Source: Klebsiella sp. RHBSTW-00484 (GTDB taxonomy: Bacteria > Pseudomonadota > Gammaproteobacteria > Enterobacterales > Enterobacteriaceae). From it: a stretch of 64,000 nucleotides of DNA. Position numbers and translations under genes: made by a program. Below, in pieces: positions 19,335 to 29,236 of this stretch; positions within the stretch are counted from its first letter, which is position 1; each line of letters opens with the position of its first letter. A model generated the notes under the pieces. It did no database searches. It was not told the DNA's origin and worked only from the letters and a program-made list of their open reading frames with translations. The stretch spans positions 186,001 to 250,000 of the forward strand of contig NZ_CP055481.1 in NCBI RefSeq assembly GCF_013705725.1. Reading direction: 5' to 3'.

Positions 19335-20986
19335 GGAATCATCCAGGTTAAGACATACGCCTGCAGCGTGGTGATCACGCCGACCATACAGGTGAAAATC
19401 AGGCTGTGCTTCACGGTAAAGCGGAACAGGTCAGACTCTTTACCCACCAGACCGACCGCCGCACAGGCGATGGCGATGGACTGCGGCGAAATCATTTTGC
19501 CGGTCACGCCGCCGGTGGTGTTTGCGGCGACCAGCAGGATATCGGAGACGCCAATCTGTTGAGCTGCGGTGGCCTGTAGCGCGGCAAACAGCGCATTAGA
19601 CGATGTATCCGAACCGGTCAGGAATACTCCCAGCCAGCCGAGGAACGGCGAGAAGAAAGTAAACGCGTGGCCAGTGTGCGCCAGCGCGAGGGCCAGAGTT
19701 GAGGATAGCCCGGAATAGTTGGAAATAAAGGCGAACGCCAGCACCATACCGATGGAGTAAATCGGCAGCGCCAGTTCCTTCAGCGTGCTGCCGAAGGTCG
19801 AGATCGCGTCTTTCGGCTTCATGCGCAGCCAGACGATGGAAAGCAGCGCGGCGAACAGAATGGCGGTACCGGTGGCGGAGAGCCAGTCGAACTTATAGAC
19901 CGCGGCATACGGCGTGGCTTCGCTGACCACTGGCGGCATGCGGGCCACCATCTTGTCGAGGAACGGCACGGAAATATTAATGACAAAGTCGTACATTGCG
20001 CCGCCCGGAGCGAACAGCGCTTTGAACGGCGGCACGCTCCACAGAGTCACGGTGGCGGTCAGGAACAGGAACGGTGACCATGCGCGGACAACCTGTCCCG
20101 GCGTGTAGCGAGTGCGCGCCAGAGTCATATCGACCTGCGATGCGCCCATATCGCCGAAGCGGAAGATGCGTACCGGTTGCCAGCGTTTGAGGAACAGCGT
20201 CAGGCAGACCAGTGATACCAGAGAAGAGATGATATCCGGCAGCTCCGGGCCGAGGAAGTTAGAGCTGAGGTACTGAGCGATGGCAAAAGAGCCTCCGGCG
20301 ACCATAACCGCAGGCCAGGTCTCTTTGACGCCGCGCCAGCCGTCCATAATCGCCATGATCCAGAATAGCACGATGATGGTCAGGAACGGCAGTTGGCGGC
20401 CAACCATCTGGCCGATTTCAAAGCTGTCCAGCCCCGTAACCTGCCCGGCGACCAGAATCGGAATGCCCATCGCGCCAAACGCCACCGGTGCGGTGTTGAC
20501 GATCAGGCACAGGCCAGCGGCATATAGCGGGTTAAAGCCAAGTCCTACCAGCAATGCAGCGGTAATGGCGACCGGAGCGCCAAAACCAGCGGCTCCCTCA
20601 AGAAACGCGCCGAAGGAGAAGCCGACGATGAGCATTTGCAGGCGCTGGTCCGGGGTAATCGACAAAATCGATGAACGGATAATGTCGAACTGCCCGGTTT
20701 TCACCGAGATTTTATAGACGAACACCGCGGCGATGATAATCCACGCGATGGGCCACAGGCCGTAGAAGAAACCGTAAATGACGGAAGCCAGTGCATGGTC
20801 AACCGGCATTTTGTAGAACAGCAGAGCGACGGATAGCGCAATTAGCACGGTCCAGGTGGCGGCGACGTACCCCTTCAGCTTGAGCTTAATCAGGGCAAAA
20901 AAGAAAAACAGAATTGGTAGCGATGCGATGAGGCTCGATAGCCAGATATTACCGGCCGGATCGTAATTTTGTTGCCAGAGGTTCAT
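19331..20986 (-). CDS. lldP: L-lactate permease LldP
   Basis: LldP imports L-lactate (also D-lactate and glycolate) with protons. The 551-residue protein has about 12-14 membrane segments and belongs to the LctP family. I chose the ATG at 20986 ([10 protein letters not shown]), the family start; the four codons upstream (METC) are not conserved. First gene of lldPRD, whose three genes overlap by 4 bases each. Confidence 0.96.
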   Translation of the reverse strand: MNLWQQNYDPAGNIWLSSLIASLPILFFFFALIKLKLKGYVAATWTVLIALSVALLFYKMPVDHALASVIYGFFYGLWPIAWIIIAAVFVYKISVKTGQFDIIRSSILSITPDQRLQMLIVGFSFGAFLEGAAGFGAPVAITAALLVGLGFNPLYAAGLCLIVNTAPVAFGAMGIPILVAGQVTGLDSFEIGQMVGRQLPFLTIIVLFWIMAIMDGWRGVKETWPAVMVAGGSFAIAQYLSSNFLGPELPDIISSLVSLVCLTLFLKRWQPVRIFRFGDMGASQVDMTLARTRYTPGQVVRAWSPFLFLTATVTLWSVPPFKALFAPGGAMYDFVINISVPFLDKMVARMPPVVSEATPYAAVYKFDWLSATGTAILFAALLSIVWLRMKPKDAISTFGSTLKELALPIYSIGMVLAFAFISNYSGLSSTLALALAHTGHAFTFFSPFLGWLGVFLTGSDTSSNALFAALQATAAQQIGVSDILLVAANTTGGVTGKMISPQSIAIACAAVGLVGKESDLFRFTVKHSLIFTCMVGVITTLQAYVLTWMIP

Positions 20987-21057
20987 GCAGGTCTCCATCG
21001 GGCCGCCATGATGTCATGCTGAGTCTTATGCTCTTTGCAAGGTCACATCATTTGTAA

Positions 21058-21075
21058 AATTGGCCCAGCCAAATT
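21058..21075. promoter_or_regulatory. LldR operator, promoter-proximal (O2-like)
   Basis: The palindrome TTGG-CCCAG-CCAA (21060-21072), flanked by AA/AA, matches the LldR recognition pattern. Its centre lies 126 bp from the distal operator, the same separation as O1/O2 of E. coli lldPRD, where the two sites allow DNA looping. Confidence 0.75.
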
Positions 21076-21103
21076 GCGATTGTAGGATTAACGACAACGA
21101 ATG

Positions 21104-21118
21104 GTTAATCAAATGTTA
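21104..21118. promoter_or_regulatory. ArcA-like binding site in the lld promoter
   Basis: GTTAATCAAATGTTA matches two tandem ArcA half-sites (consensus GTTAATTAAATGTTA) with one mismatch. It lies between the two LldR operators. In E. coli lldPRD is strongly repressed by ArcA without oxygen. Confidence 0.6.
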
Positions 21119-21183
21119 TCTGTGAGCAATATTAATGTGACTACAAATGATGGATATGTGAACCGCTGAGGGATTTAGCAAAT

Positions 21184-21199
21184 AATTGGTAGGACCAAT
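21184..21199. promoter_or_regulatory. LldR operator, distal (O1-like)
   Basis: The palindrome TTGG-TAGGA-CCAA (21186-21198) within AATTGGTAGGACCAAT matches the LldR site. It is the upstream partner of the operator at 21058-21075. Confidence 0.75.
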
Positions 21200-21236
21200 C
21201 TGTTTGGAGAGAGGGGGCATTTGAAACATAGCCTGG

Positions 21237-21392
21237 CCCGGAGGCGGCGCTTGACGCGCCTGTTCGGGCTACCCGTTTGCAGACGGTGGTGAACCAGTAG
21301 CCCGGCTAAGCGCAGCGCGAGCCGGGAGAAAAGTGGAGGCGGTTTTGTCTGGGCTACCAGTCCGTGAACCGGCAGCCCGGTCAGCGTAGCGC
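21237..21392. repeat. REP-like repeat block after the GH127 gene
   Basis: At least three units related to CCCGGAGGCGGCGCTT and GTAGCCCGGCTAAGCGCAGC occur in alternating orientation and abut the GH127 stop codon at 21393. It is the longest copy of this family here (about 155 bp) and can fold into several GC-rich stems. Confidence 0.75.
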
Positions 21393-23354
21393 TTATTCGC
21401 CCGCTTCTTTCACCCAGATGCGCATTTCGCCTTCGCCGCGGTTGGCCCAGCTAAACCACGGGATAAAGGTCAGAGTCTGTTGCTGACGGGTGGACGGGGC
21501 GCGGTCGTAATTCCACAGCGCCTGGTTTTCGGCATTTTCCGCCGTTTGCTTATACCCCGGAGCCTGGAGGAGCGTCTTGTGAGCAAAAATCCCTTTGCCT
21601 TCAAACGCGCTGAACTGCGCATCGCGCGGCAGTTGCAGGTTATGCAACTGCTCGCCGTTATCCGCCTGCTCAAGGCAGTAAACCAGCGGACCGCGCTGGA
21701 CGGCGACTTGGCCTGCCTGATGGCGCACCAGCGGATTACCGTAAATACGCCGCACCGGCATCGGCAGCGTTAACACCAGCGTGTCGCCTTCCTGCCAGCG
21801 ATGGCTAATGTGCAGATAGCCTTTACGTACATCCTGTGCTACCGCCACGCCGTTAAGCGTCACCTGCGGCTTATCGCACCAGTCCGGCAGACGCAGTGCC
21901 AGGGTGTGATTGATCGGGGTGGATGAATCGATGGCGATTTTCACCTGCTCCTGCCACGGATAGTTGCCGCTGATGCGCAGACGCAATGTTTCATCGCCAA
22001 CCGGGATCTCGGCGCTGTTGCCGACATACAGGTTGATGTACAGCGCGTCGTCATGCGGCGTGTAGATGTAGTGGCCCAGCGAGGTCAGCACGCGGGCGAT
22101 GTTCGGCGGGCAGCAGGCACAGCCGAACCAGCGCTGGCGAACGGGCTTCACGTGGTCGTAAATATGGTTGAATTTTAATGACTTTGGATGCACTTCCAGC
22201 GGGTTAACGTAGAAGAAGTGTTTGCCGTCCAGCGCCATTCCGCCCAGCACGGTGTTATACAGCGCCCGCTCCATCACGTCGGCGTACTGGCTGTCGGCTT
22301 CCATTTCCAGCATTCGGCGGGCAAACATCATCAGGCCGATGGAGGCGCAGCTTTCGGCGTATACCGTGTCGTTTGGCAAATCGTAGTCGCTGCTGAAGGC
22401 CTCCCCGCTGCTCTGCGAACCGATGCCTCCGGTAATATACAGCTGGCGCTGGGCCATATTGTTCCACAAACGCAGGCAGTCCTGGCGCTTGCCTTCGTCC
22501 TGGCTTAAGCGGGCAAGATGGGCGACGCCGGTCATCAGGTAGACAAAGCGCACCGCGTGGCCGATGGCGACCGGCTGTTCGGCAATTGGCTGGTGTGCCT
22601 GGCTGTAGGGTTTGTCTTTGACCATCCACGCCGGACCGTAGGTGTTCCAGTAGGATGTTTGGCCGCGTTTTTCATATTCGATATCGTAGAAATGCGGCTG
22701 GGTTCCGCGCTCCTCAACGAAGTAGTTCACCAACGCCAAATAGCGCGGCTCCTGGGTCACATCGTACAGGCGCATTAACGCCAGCTCGATTTCCGGGTGA
22801 CCAGGGTAACCGTGCAACTGGTTTTCACCAGGACCGAATACGCTATCGATATGGTCAGCCAGGCGACAGACCACCTCCAGTAGGCGGCGCTTGCCGGTGG
22901 CCTGGAAGAAGGCGACGCCCGCTTCAATCATATGCCCGGCGCAGTACAGTTCGTGGCATTCGGCGAGGTTGGTCCAGCGTTCCTCTGGTGCTTTAACCGT
23001 GAAGTAGGTATTCAGGTAGCCGTCTTCGCACTGGGCGGCGGCCACCAGTTCAATGACCTCATCTGCGGTCTTTTCCAGCTCGGCGTCCGGTTTCTGGCAC
23101 AGCGACCAGGCCACGGCTTCCAGCCATTTTGCTACGTCGCTATCCTGAAAGACCATGCCGTAGAATTCGCCCGCCTGTTGTCCGGCGGCGATGCGGAAGT
23201 TTTCTATTGCATGGCTTGGATCCGCCTCCTCGATGCGGTCATTAAGCGCATCCCACTGGTAGGGGATGACGACATCGCGCACCAGTTGCTGGTACTGGCC
23301 GAGGAACGGGTCGTTAATTTTCAGTTTGTGCAGATTGACTTCCATAACAGACAT
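21393..23354 (-). CDS. Glycoside hydrolase family 127 (beta-L-arabinofuranosidase-like)
   Basis: GH127 enzymes remove beta-L-arabinofuranose from oligosaccharides by a zinc-bound cysteine mechanism. The 653-residue protein keeps all signatures: acid Glu318 (SSGEAF), zinc ligands Glu334 and Cys336 (YAESCAS), and Cys414-Cys415 in FGCACCPPN. These correspond to Glu322, Glu338, Cys340, Cys417 and Cys418 of the HypBA1 prototype. There is no signal peptide, so it acts on imported sugar in the cytoplasm. The start at 23354 has a good site (AAGGAG). It begins 10 bases after the symporter gene and shares its operon. Confidence 0.9.
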   Translation of the reverse strand: MSVMEVNLHKLKINDPFLGQYQQLVRDVVIPYQWDALNDRIEEADPSHAIENFRIAAGQQAGEFYGMVFQDSDVAKWLEAVAWSLCQKPDAELEKTADEVIELVAAAQCEDGYLNTYFTVKAPEERWTNLAECHELYCAGHMIEAGVAFFQATGKRRLLEVVCRLADHIDSVFGPGENQLHGYPGHPEIELALMRLYDVTQEPRYLALVNYFVEERGTQPHFYDIEYEKRGQTSYWNTYGPAWMVKDKPYSQAHQPIAEQPVAIGHAVRFVYLMTGVAHLARLSQDEGKRQDCLRLWNNMAQRQLYITGGIGSQSSGEAFSSDYDLPNDTVYAESCASIGLMMFARRMLEMEADSQYADVMERALYNTVLGGMALDGKHFFYVNPLEVHPKSLKFNHIYDHVKPVRQRWFGCACCPPNIARVLTSLGHYIYTPHDDALYINLYVGNSAEIPVGDETLRLRISGNYPWQEQVKIAIDSSTPINHTLALRLPDWCDKPQVTLNGVAVAQDVRKGYLHISHRWQEGDTLVLTLPMPVRRIYGNPLVRHQAGQVAVQRGPLVYCLEQADNGEQLHNLQLPRDAQFSAFEGKGIFAHKTLLQAPGYKQTAENAENQALWNYDRAPSTRQQQTLTFIPWFSWANRGEGEMRIWVKEAGE

Positions 23355-23364
23355 GACGGACTCC

Positions 23365-24765
23365 TTAAGACTGAACGTGACGCGTGCGCAGGTCAGTGGC
23401 AATGCGCGCCATCATCGGATTATTGAGTTTGCAGGCGCGGATCGAGAAGGCCAGCAGCAGGTGGAACAGGGCGGGCAGCAGGGTTTCCATTGAGGAGATC
23501 CCGGCCAGCGACAGAGCGGTCTGATTGCCGGCCCCCGGCTGATAGGCCACGTAGATAAAAATCAGGCTGATAATACCGGCGCTGGAGGCCCATGCCAGCT
23601 TGATGAAGAACAGGTTAAAGGCGAAGTTCATGCCGGAAGAGCGCACGCCGGTTTTCCACTCACCGTAATCATCGGAGAAAGCCATCAGCGAGAAGTGCAG
23701 CGGCAGGGTGAAGCCAAGAATAATGCCGTTGCCGAGGATCACCATTAGCCACAGGGTCTGATATGCCGGGCCGGTCGGTAAAAACCACATCGCAACGGCC
23801 AGCGCGGCCAGCACCAGGTTGGTGTAGTAGTAGAGTTTGACGGTATCAAAGCGGCGCGACAGCAGGTTGATGATGACGGAACCGCCAATCGATGCGAAGG
23901 TCACCATGGTGAAAAATAATGAGGTATAGCCGGTGGACCCCTCAAGGACGTAGGTGATGAAGTACATGTAGCCGCCACCGCGAATATTAAAGACGTTGAT
24001 CAGCAGGAATGACATCACCAGCATCAGCAGCAACTGGTCGTTTTTACGCAGCCCGGCGATATGCTCGCGCAGGGTAAATTTACCCATCATGTCCAGCGAG
24101 ACGCGCTCGCGAACCCAGAAGAAGCAGCACAGGAACATCACCACCGCAATAGCGCACAGCACGCCGACGCCGTACTGATAGCCCTGGGCGGTGTTGCCCT
24201 GACCGAGCGCGGTAACCAGCCACGGTAGCCCAACGGAGACCAAAAAACCCGCCACGCCGCACAGAACGAAGCGCCAGGACTGGCACGAGATCACCTCGCT
24301 GTGGCGCGTGGTCATAGTGTTGATCAATGCGCAGTACGGTACGTTAATCGCGGTGTAGCTCACCGACAGCAGCAGATAGGTACCAAATGCCCAGGCGATT
24401 TTTACTCCCATGCTGGCATCAGGGACGGTGAAGGTCAGGACGCCAATCACGCCGATAGGTACGGCGATCCACAGCTGCCAGGGGCGAAAGCGTCCCCAGC
24501 GGCTTTGGGTACGGTCGGCCAGCACCCCCATGATCGGGTCGGAAATGGCATCAAAAACGCGCAGGGCGAGGAACATGGTTCCGACCAGCGCGGGCGTCAG
24601 GCCGAAGACATCGGTATAGAAAAAAGTTAAAAAGTTCATGATCAGGCAGGTAATGACCGTCCCGCCTGCATCGCCTAACCCGTAACCTATTTTTTCACGG
24701 AGGGATAATTTGTCGTCCTGGGCACGCTGTGCCAAATCGCTTGTCGTAATCGGAGCCGAAGTCAT
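23365..24765 (-). CDS. GPH-family sugar:cation symporter
   Basis: A 466-residue membrane protein with about 12 helices and the glycoside-pentoside-hexuronide (MelB/YicJ/XylP) signature: GYGLGDAGG near the N-terminus and [25 protein letters not shown] (about residues 71-95). It should import an arabinose-containing di- or oligosaccharide, or a glycoside, with Na+ or H+. It is the first gene of a two-gene operon with the GH127 hydrolase and is divergent from the AraC regulator. The exact substrate cannot be read from the sequence. Confidence 0.9.
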   Translation of the reverse strand: MTSAPITTSDLAQRAQDDKLSLREKIGYGLGDAGGTVITCLIMNFLTFFYTDVFGLTPALVGTMFLALRVFDAISDPIMGVLADRTQSRWGRFRPWQLWIAVPIGVIGVLTFTVPDASMGVKIAWAFGTYLLLSVSYTAINVPYCALINTMTTRHSEVISCQSWRFVLCGVAGFLVSVGLPWLVTALGQGNTAQGYQYGVGVLCAIAVVMFLCCFFWVRERVSLDMMGKFTLREHIAGLRKNDQLLLMLVMSFLLINVFNIRGGGYMYFITYVLEGSTGYTSLFFTMVTFASIGGSVIINLLSRRFDTVKLYYYTNLVLAALAVAMWFLPTGPAYQTLWLMVILGNGIILGFTLPLHFSLMAFSDDYGEWKTGVRSSGMNFAFNLFFIKLAWASSAGIISLIFIYVAYQPGAGNQTALSLAGISSMETLLPALFHLLLAFSIRACKLNNPMMARIATDLRTRHVQS

Positions 24766-25021
24766 AAATAACTCCCGGAGAGGATATGCGGAAAAGTATC
24801 CCGCTAAAAGTTGCGGGTTTTTATTGTGTAATTTGCAAAGTACGTTATTTATTCTGCACTAAATATTAAGAGCAACAAGGGAAGGGAAAAGTATAAAAAG
24901 GTGACGATTCCGACTTGATGGTAAAAGTGTGATTTCGATCCGGCATAAGTTGATTTTATCGTGAATAATCAAAGGTAAAGGGTGATTGCCTATGATGTTA
25001 AAAGCGGAAAATTGAATATCT

Positions 25022-25837
25022 ATGCTTGAATTATCCATGTCTCTTCCGATTAAGGTGCAGAACGGCGGGCTGTTTATTTCCCGCGGCATTGGTAGTCATC
25101 CGGCACGCCAACTTCACTCCTGGGAAATAATCTTTGTGGAAAAAGGGACATTAGCGATTCGCGAAGGGAGCGAAGTTTTTAGCGTCAATGCCGGGGAAAG
25201 TTTGCTGCTCTGGCCGCAGCGTTTACATGTTGGCGTGGGGCAATTTCCGGCGGACCTAAAGTTTTATTGGCTGCATTTTGAAGTGAAATCTGGTGAAAGC
25301 GGTTCTCTACCTGAACCGTTGCTTTCGATCCCGCAGCAAACGCGAGTCAGCGAACCGCAGTATATTATTTCGCTGTTCCGGCAATTCTTACGCGAACAGG
25401 AAAATATTCATCGCAGCGTGGCGCTGGAATTGATCCTGTTGTTGATTTTGCAGCAAATTTCGGCGGCGGCCAGCGAGCAGCCCGCCGATAGCCCCGGCAA
25501 TGCGCTGGCGTGGAAAGCGCAACAAATTATTCATACTCAGTTTCATCTGCCCATTTCCGCCTCAACGCTGGCGCATGAACTGCACTGCAACGCCGATTAT
25601 CTGGGGCGCGTTTATCGCCATGCTTTCCGACTGACGTTAACCGAAGCGCTGCATCGCCAGCGGGTAAGGGCGGCGGAAAAGCTGCTCATTAGCGATTCGC
25701 TATCGCTGACTGAAGTGGCGATGAAATGTGGATTTAACGACGTGGGCTACTTTCGCAAGATATTCCGCAAGCACACCAGCCTGACCCCGGCGGCGTGGAA
25801 GCGTCGTTACTGCAAAGAGCATATTAATTCGGCGTAG
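25022..25837 (+). CDS. AraC-family transcriptional regulator of the GH127 locus
   Basis: A 271-residue regulator with an N-terminal cupin-like sensor domain (about 10-150) and two C-terminal helix-turn-helix motifs (about 178-225, STLAHELHCNADYLGRVYR; and 226-268, LTEVAMKCGFNDVGYFRKIF). It is divergent from the symporter gene and very likely activates the symporter/GH127 operon in response to the imported sugar. The translation site upstream of ATG 25022 is weak. No operator could be identified in the 256-bp gap. Confidence 0.88.
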   Translation: MLELSMSLPIKVQNGGLFISRGIGSHPARQLHSWEIIFVEKGTLAIREGSEVFSVNAGESLLLWPQRLHVGVGQFPADLKFYWLHFEVKSGESGSLPEPLLSIPQQTRVSEPQYIISLFRQFLREQENIHRSVALELILLLILQQISAAASEQPADSPGNALAWKAQQIIHTQFHLPISASTLAHELHCNADYLGRVYRHAFRLTLTEALHRQRVRAAEKLLISDSLSLTEVAMKCGFNDVGYFRKIFRKHTSLTPAAWKRRYCKEHINSA

Positions 25838-25883
25838 GGTTTAGCTAGTGTGTGCCGGACCTGATGTATCGGCGTGGCTTCAT

Positions 25884-25980
25884 CCCGGGGGCGGCGCTCA
25901 GCGCGCCTTGCCCGGGCTACAGGTTCGGGCGTTCTGCGGGTTTGGTAGCCCGGACAGATGCGCAGCATCGCCTCCGGGGA
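25884..25980. repeat. REP-like repeat between the AraC gene and feoC
   Basis: CCCGGGGGCGGCGCTCAGCGCGCC at the left and GCATCGCCTCCGGGG at the right form the outer arms, with GGGCTAC/GTAGCCC inside. It lies between convergent genes and marks the left edge of the feo-ompB block. Confidence 0.75.
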
Positions 25981-26006
25981 AAGCATCTGTACAAACAGAC
26001 ACCCCT

Positions 26007-26243
26007 TCAGCGCAGCGACCACCACTCCCGCAGGCAGGCCTTGCCTTCCGGGCAGCTTTTGCAGCTTCCGGAAAGACAGCCATCAGCATCTTCGGTCACT
26101 TTTACTGCTTTACCCATCGCCTCCAGGCGGCCCAGCATGGCGTCGATCATCGGCTGCGGCGTACGCAGGCGGGCGCTCAACTGCGCTGCCTCCATCCGCC
26201 CTTGCAGGGCCAGCATATCGCGAACCTCAATTAACGACGCCAT
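26007..26243 (-). CDS. feoC: Iron-transport regulator/assembly protein FeoC
   Basis: FeoC is a small winged-helix protein encoded with FeoB in gammaproteobacteria; in Klebsiella it protects FeoB from proteolysis and can bind an Fe-S cluster. The 78-residue protein has the winged-helix N-terminus ([16 protein letters not shown]) and four Cys in a flexible wing (Cys56, 61, 64, 70). I chose MASL at 26243 over the Met one codon upstream (26246). It ends feoABC. Confidence 0.92.
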   Translation of the reverse strand: MASLIEVRDMLALQGRMEAAQLSARLRTPQPMIDAMLGRLEAMGKAVKVTEDADGCLSGSCKSCPEGKACLREWWSLR

Positions 26244-26252
26244 CATCGCTCC

Positions 26253-28571
26253 TTAGTGGCAATCGCCAGCCGGACTCTGGCAGCAGGAAGACGGCGTTTT
26301 ACGCGTCGCTAGCAGCGAGACATCCACCCGGCTACGCGCTCTGCGCAGCAGACCAAAGACCAGAATATTGAACAACACCACCGCCAGAATGCACACCAGG
26401 CTATAGCGCGGATGCTGGCTGAAGCTGACGGTCTGGTAATACAGCGTAGAGAGTGAATAGGCGATATTCAGGCCCCATAGGATAGAGAAGGACATCCAAC
26501 CGCGGCTCGACTCGCGGGCAATCGCCCCCATCACCGAAATGCAGGGAATATAGAGCAGAACGAAAATCAGGTAGCTGTACGCCGCTGCGGCGCTACCGAA
26601 TTTGCTGCCCATTACGCCCATCGCGCCGGTTTCCATTTCGCCATCGCCTTTGCTGGCTTCAATGGGGTTCGCCAGTACGCTCAGGCTGAAGGTGTCTTTC
26701 AGGCTTTGCCAGGTCTCATCCACCGCGGCCAGCAGTTCGTCGCCGAGGTGGAACTCCTGCGGATTAAATGCTTCATTCTGGATATCTTCAGCGGTGTAGA
26801 GCGTGTTCAACGTACCAACCACCACCTCTTTCGCCATCGCGCCGGTAAACAGGCCGACGGTCGCCTGCCAGTTATCCTCATGCACGCCAATCGGCTTAAA
26901 CACTGGGGTAATTACGCGACTGACCGATGCCAGCGCCGAATCATTGATGTTATCGACGATCTTTCCGCTCAGCGAGAAGCTGTTAAGCGCGCTGAGGAAA
27001 ATACTGACGATGACGATCACTTTACCGGCACGAAGCACGAAGCCTTTCAGGCGCTGCCAGGTCTGGATAATCAGACTCTTAATATGCGGGACGTGGTATA
27101 CCGGCAGCTCCATCACGAACGGTGAAGCTTCGCCGCGCATAATTGTGTGCTTGAGCATCAGGCCGGTGAGGATCGCCATGACGATACCTAACAGGTATAG
27201 CGAGAAGACCGCCAGCGCGCCGTTCTGGCCGAAAAAGGCGGCGGCAAAAACAGCAAAGATTGCCAACCGCGCGCCGCAGGACATAAACGGCGCCATCATG
27301 ATGGTCATCAGGCGCTCGCGCGGCGCATCAAGGGTACGCGCGCCCATCACCGACGGCACGTTACAGCCAAAACCAACAATCAGCGGCACGAAGGATTTCC
27401 CTGGCAGCCCCAGCGCCTGCATCAGGCGGTCCATCACAAACGCCGCCCGCGCCATGTAGCCGGAGTCTTCAAGGAAGGAGAGGAACAGGTACATCATGCC
27501 GATTTGCGGCACCAGCGGCAGCACGGTATTAATACCGCCGCCGATCCCCTGGGCGAGGAAAATGGTCAGCCAGTCCGGGAAATGCAGGGTATAGCCGATC
27601 CACTGAATGCCGTGGATAAAGATAGCCACAGAACCGCCATCAAAGATTGGCTGCAGTGCACCGCCGATGTTGATCGCCAGTAAGAACATCAGGTACATGA
27701 CGAACAGAAAGACCGGCAGCCCAAGGAAACGGTTGAGGATAATTTTATCCATCGCCGCAGTGAAACGACTTGGCTCGGCGGTCAACGTGTTGCTGACCGC
27801 ATCACAAATGGCGGCAATGCTTTGGTAACGCGCATCGGCGATATGCAGCGCCGGGTCGTCCAGCTCTTCGCTCAGATGCGCCAGCGCACTGTCCAGCTTG
27901 TGGGCGGCATCACCAGCATAAGCTCGGCTGTAAATATCGCCTTCCAGCATCTGCAAACCCAGCCAGCTACGCTGACGTGCCGGGATGTTCTGCGCCATCG
28001 CTTGCGCCAGCTTGTCCGCTTCGCGCAGCAGCGGCTGCGGGTAGTGCACCAGCTCAATGGATTGGTTTTCCTGATGACGGTCGATAGCCATTTTTAAGGC
28101 TTCGATACCGCGTCCACGGGTGGAAACCAGCGGAATAACCGGGCAACCGAGGCGCGCTGCCAGCGCATCGACATCAATACGGATTTTTTGTTTTTCCGCG
28201 ATATCAAGCATGTTCAACGCGACTACGCAGGGAATGCCTAGTTCCAGCAGTTGCAGGGTCAGGTAGAGGTTACGTTCCAGATTGGATGCATCAACCACGT
28301 TAATCAGCATGTCGGCGTCGCCACTGAGGATGTAGTGACAGGCAATCTGCTCATCCAGCGAGGTTTGCGAAGAGATGGTGGTCAGGGAATAGGTGCCAGG
28401 AAGGTCCACCAGCGTGACCTGATGGTCGGTGGTATTGAAACCGCCTTCTTTACGCTCAACGGTGACTCCGGCCCAGTTGCCCACACGCTGACGCGCGCCG
28501 GTGAGCTGGTTGAATAGCGTCGTCTTACCGGAGTTCGGGTTACCAATTAAACCAATGGTTAATTTTTTCAT
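26253..28571 (-). CDS. feoB: Ferrous iron transporter FeoB
   Basis: FeoB is the GTP-driven inner-membrane permease for Fe2+. The 772-residue protein has the G domain (G1 GNPNSGKT 10-17, G3 DLPG 56-59, G4 NMLD 120-123), the GDI helical domain (about 165-265), and two Gate repeats with roughly ten membrane helices. Cys residues near the C-terminus (SSCCQSPAGDCH) are typical of enteric FeoB. It lies 27 bases after feoA. Confidence 0.97.
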   Translation of the reverse strand: MKKLTIGLIGNPNSGKTTLFNQLTGARQRVGNWAGVTVERKEGGFNTTDHQVTLVDLPGTYSLTTISSQTSLDEQIACHYILSGDADMLINVVDASNLERNLYLTLQLLELGIPCVVALNMLDIAEKQKIRIDVDALAARLGCPVIPLVSTRGRGIEALKMAIDRHQENQSIELVHYPQPLLREADKLAQAMAQNIPARQRSWLGLQMLEGDIYSRAYAGDAAHKLDSALAHLSEELDDPALHIADARYQSIAAICDAVSNTLTAEPSRFTAAMDKIILNRFLGLPVFLFVMYLMFLLAINIGGALQPIFDGGSVAIFIHGIQWIGYTLHFPDWLTIFLAQGIGGGINTVLPLVPQIGMMYLFLSFLEDSGYMARAAFVMDRLMQALGLPGKSFVPLIVGFGCNVPSVMGARTLDAPRERLMTIMMAPFMSCGARLAIFAVFAAAFFGQNGALAVFSLYLLGIVMAILTGLMLKHTIMRGEASPFVMELPVYHVPHIKSLIIQTWQRLKGFVLRAGKVIVIVSIFLSALNSFSLSGKIVDNINDSALASVSRVITPVFKPIGVHEDNWQATVGLFTGAMAKEVVVGTLNTLYTAEDIQNEAFNPQEFHLGDELLAAVDETWQSLKDTFSLSVLANPIEASKGDGEMETGAMGVMGSKFGSAAAAYSYLIFVLLYIPCISVMGAIARESSRGWMSFSILWGLNIAYSLSTLYYQTVSFSQHPRYSLVCILAVVLFNILVFGLLRRARSRVDVSLLATRKTPSSCCQSPAGDCH

Positions 28572-28598
28572 ATTCAGACTCTTAGTGCCGGTCAGGCT

Positions 28599-28954
<356 letters not shown>

Positions 28955-29011
28955 ATCATCAATACATATAATGCGATAGATTCTTTGTTTAGCCGGAAAA
29001 TTGAGCTTTTG

Positions 29012-29025
29012 TTGATATTGAGCAA
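29012..29025. promoter_or_regulatory. FNR-like site upstream of feoA
   Basis: TTGATATTGAGCAA matches the FNR consensus TTGAT-N4-ATCAA at 9 of 10 informative bases. Anaerobic activation of feo by FNR is known in E. coli. Confidence 0.6.
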
Positions 29026-29049
29026 AGTCGATTTTGTCATCGACACTGA

Positions 29050-29068
29050 GATAATAATTATTCTTATT
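29050..29068. promoter_or_regulatory. Second Fur-box-like site, distal
   Basis: GATAATAATTATTCTTATT agrees with the Fur consensus at 14 of 19 positions. It lies about 110 bp upstream of the first Fur-like site. AT-rich sequence raises the chance of a random match. Confidence 0.4.
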
Positions 29069-29204
29069 ACTTAATGTTTAATTAAGGTTTCGTTAGTTAA
29101 CAAAATGAAAATATTAATCTCAGAAGTTCAATTCGCGCTTATTAAGAAGTTATAAGAAAATACTGATGCTTGTTTGCGCAATATGGCGAATGGCGGAGGA
29201 GAAG

Positions 29205-29227
29205 CGGCCCCTCAGCAAGAGGGGCCG
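29205..29227 (-). terminator. Hairpin after yhgF
   Basis: A perfect 9-bp GC stem (29205-29213 with 29219-29227), loop AGCAA, lies about 10 bases after the yhgF stop. The T run expected on the minus strand is absent, so termination may be weak or Rho-assisted. Confidence 0.55.
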
Positions 29228-29236
29228 AAAAGGGGG

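Larger units (their letters stand above)
20987..21392. other. lldP upstream region and repeat (406 bp)
   Basis: It holds the lld promoter with two LldR operators and an ArcA-like site (listed separately), followed from 21237 by a REP-like repeat that runs up to the convergent-side end of the GH127 gene. No reading frame of note was seen. Confidence 0.75.

Noticed and set aside
21237..21392. Repeat block as a possible CRISPR array
   Set aside because: Units alternate in orientation, differ in length and have no regular unique spacers.
24766..25021. AraC/CRP operators between the symporter and the regulator genes
   Set aside because: Only weak partial matches (for example TGTGATTTCGATCCGG); not enough to name a site.
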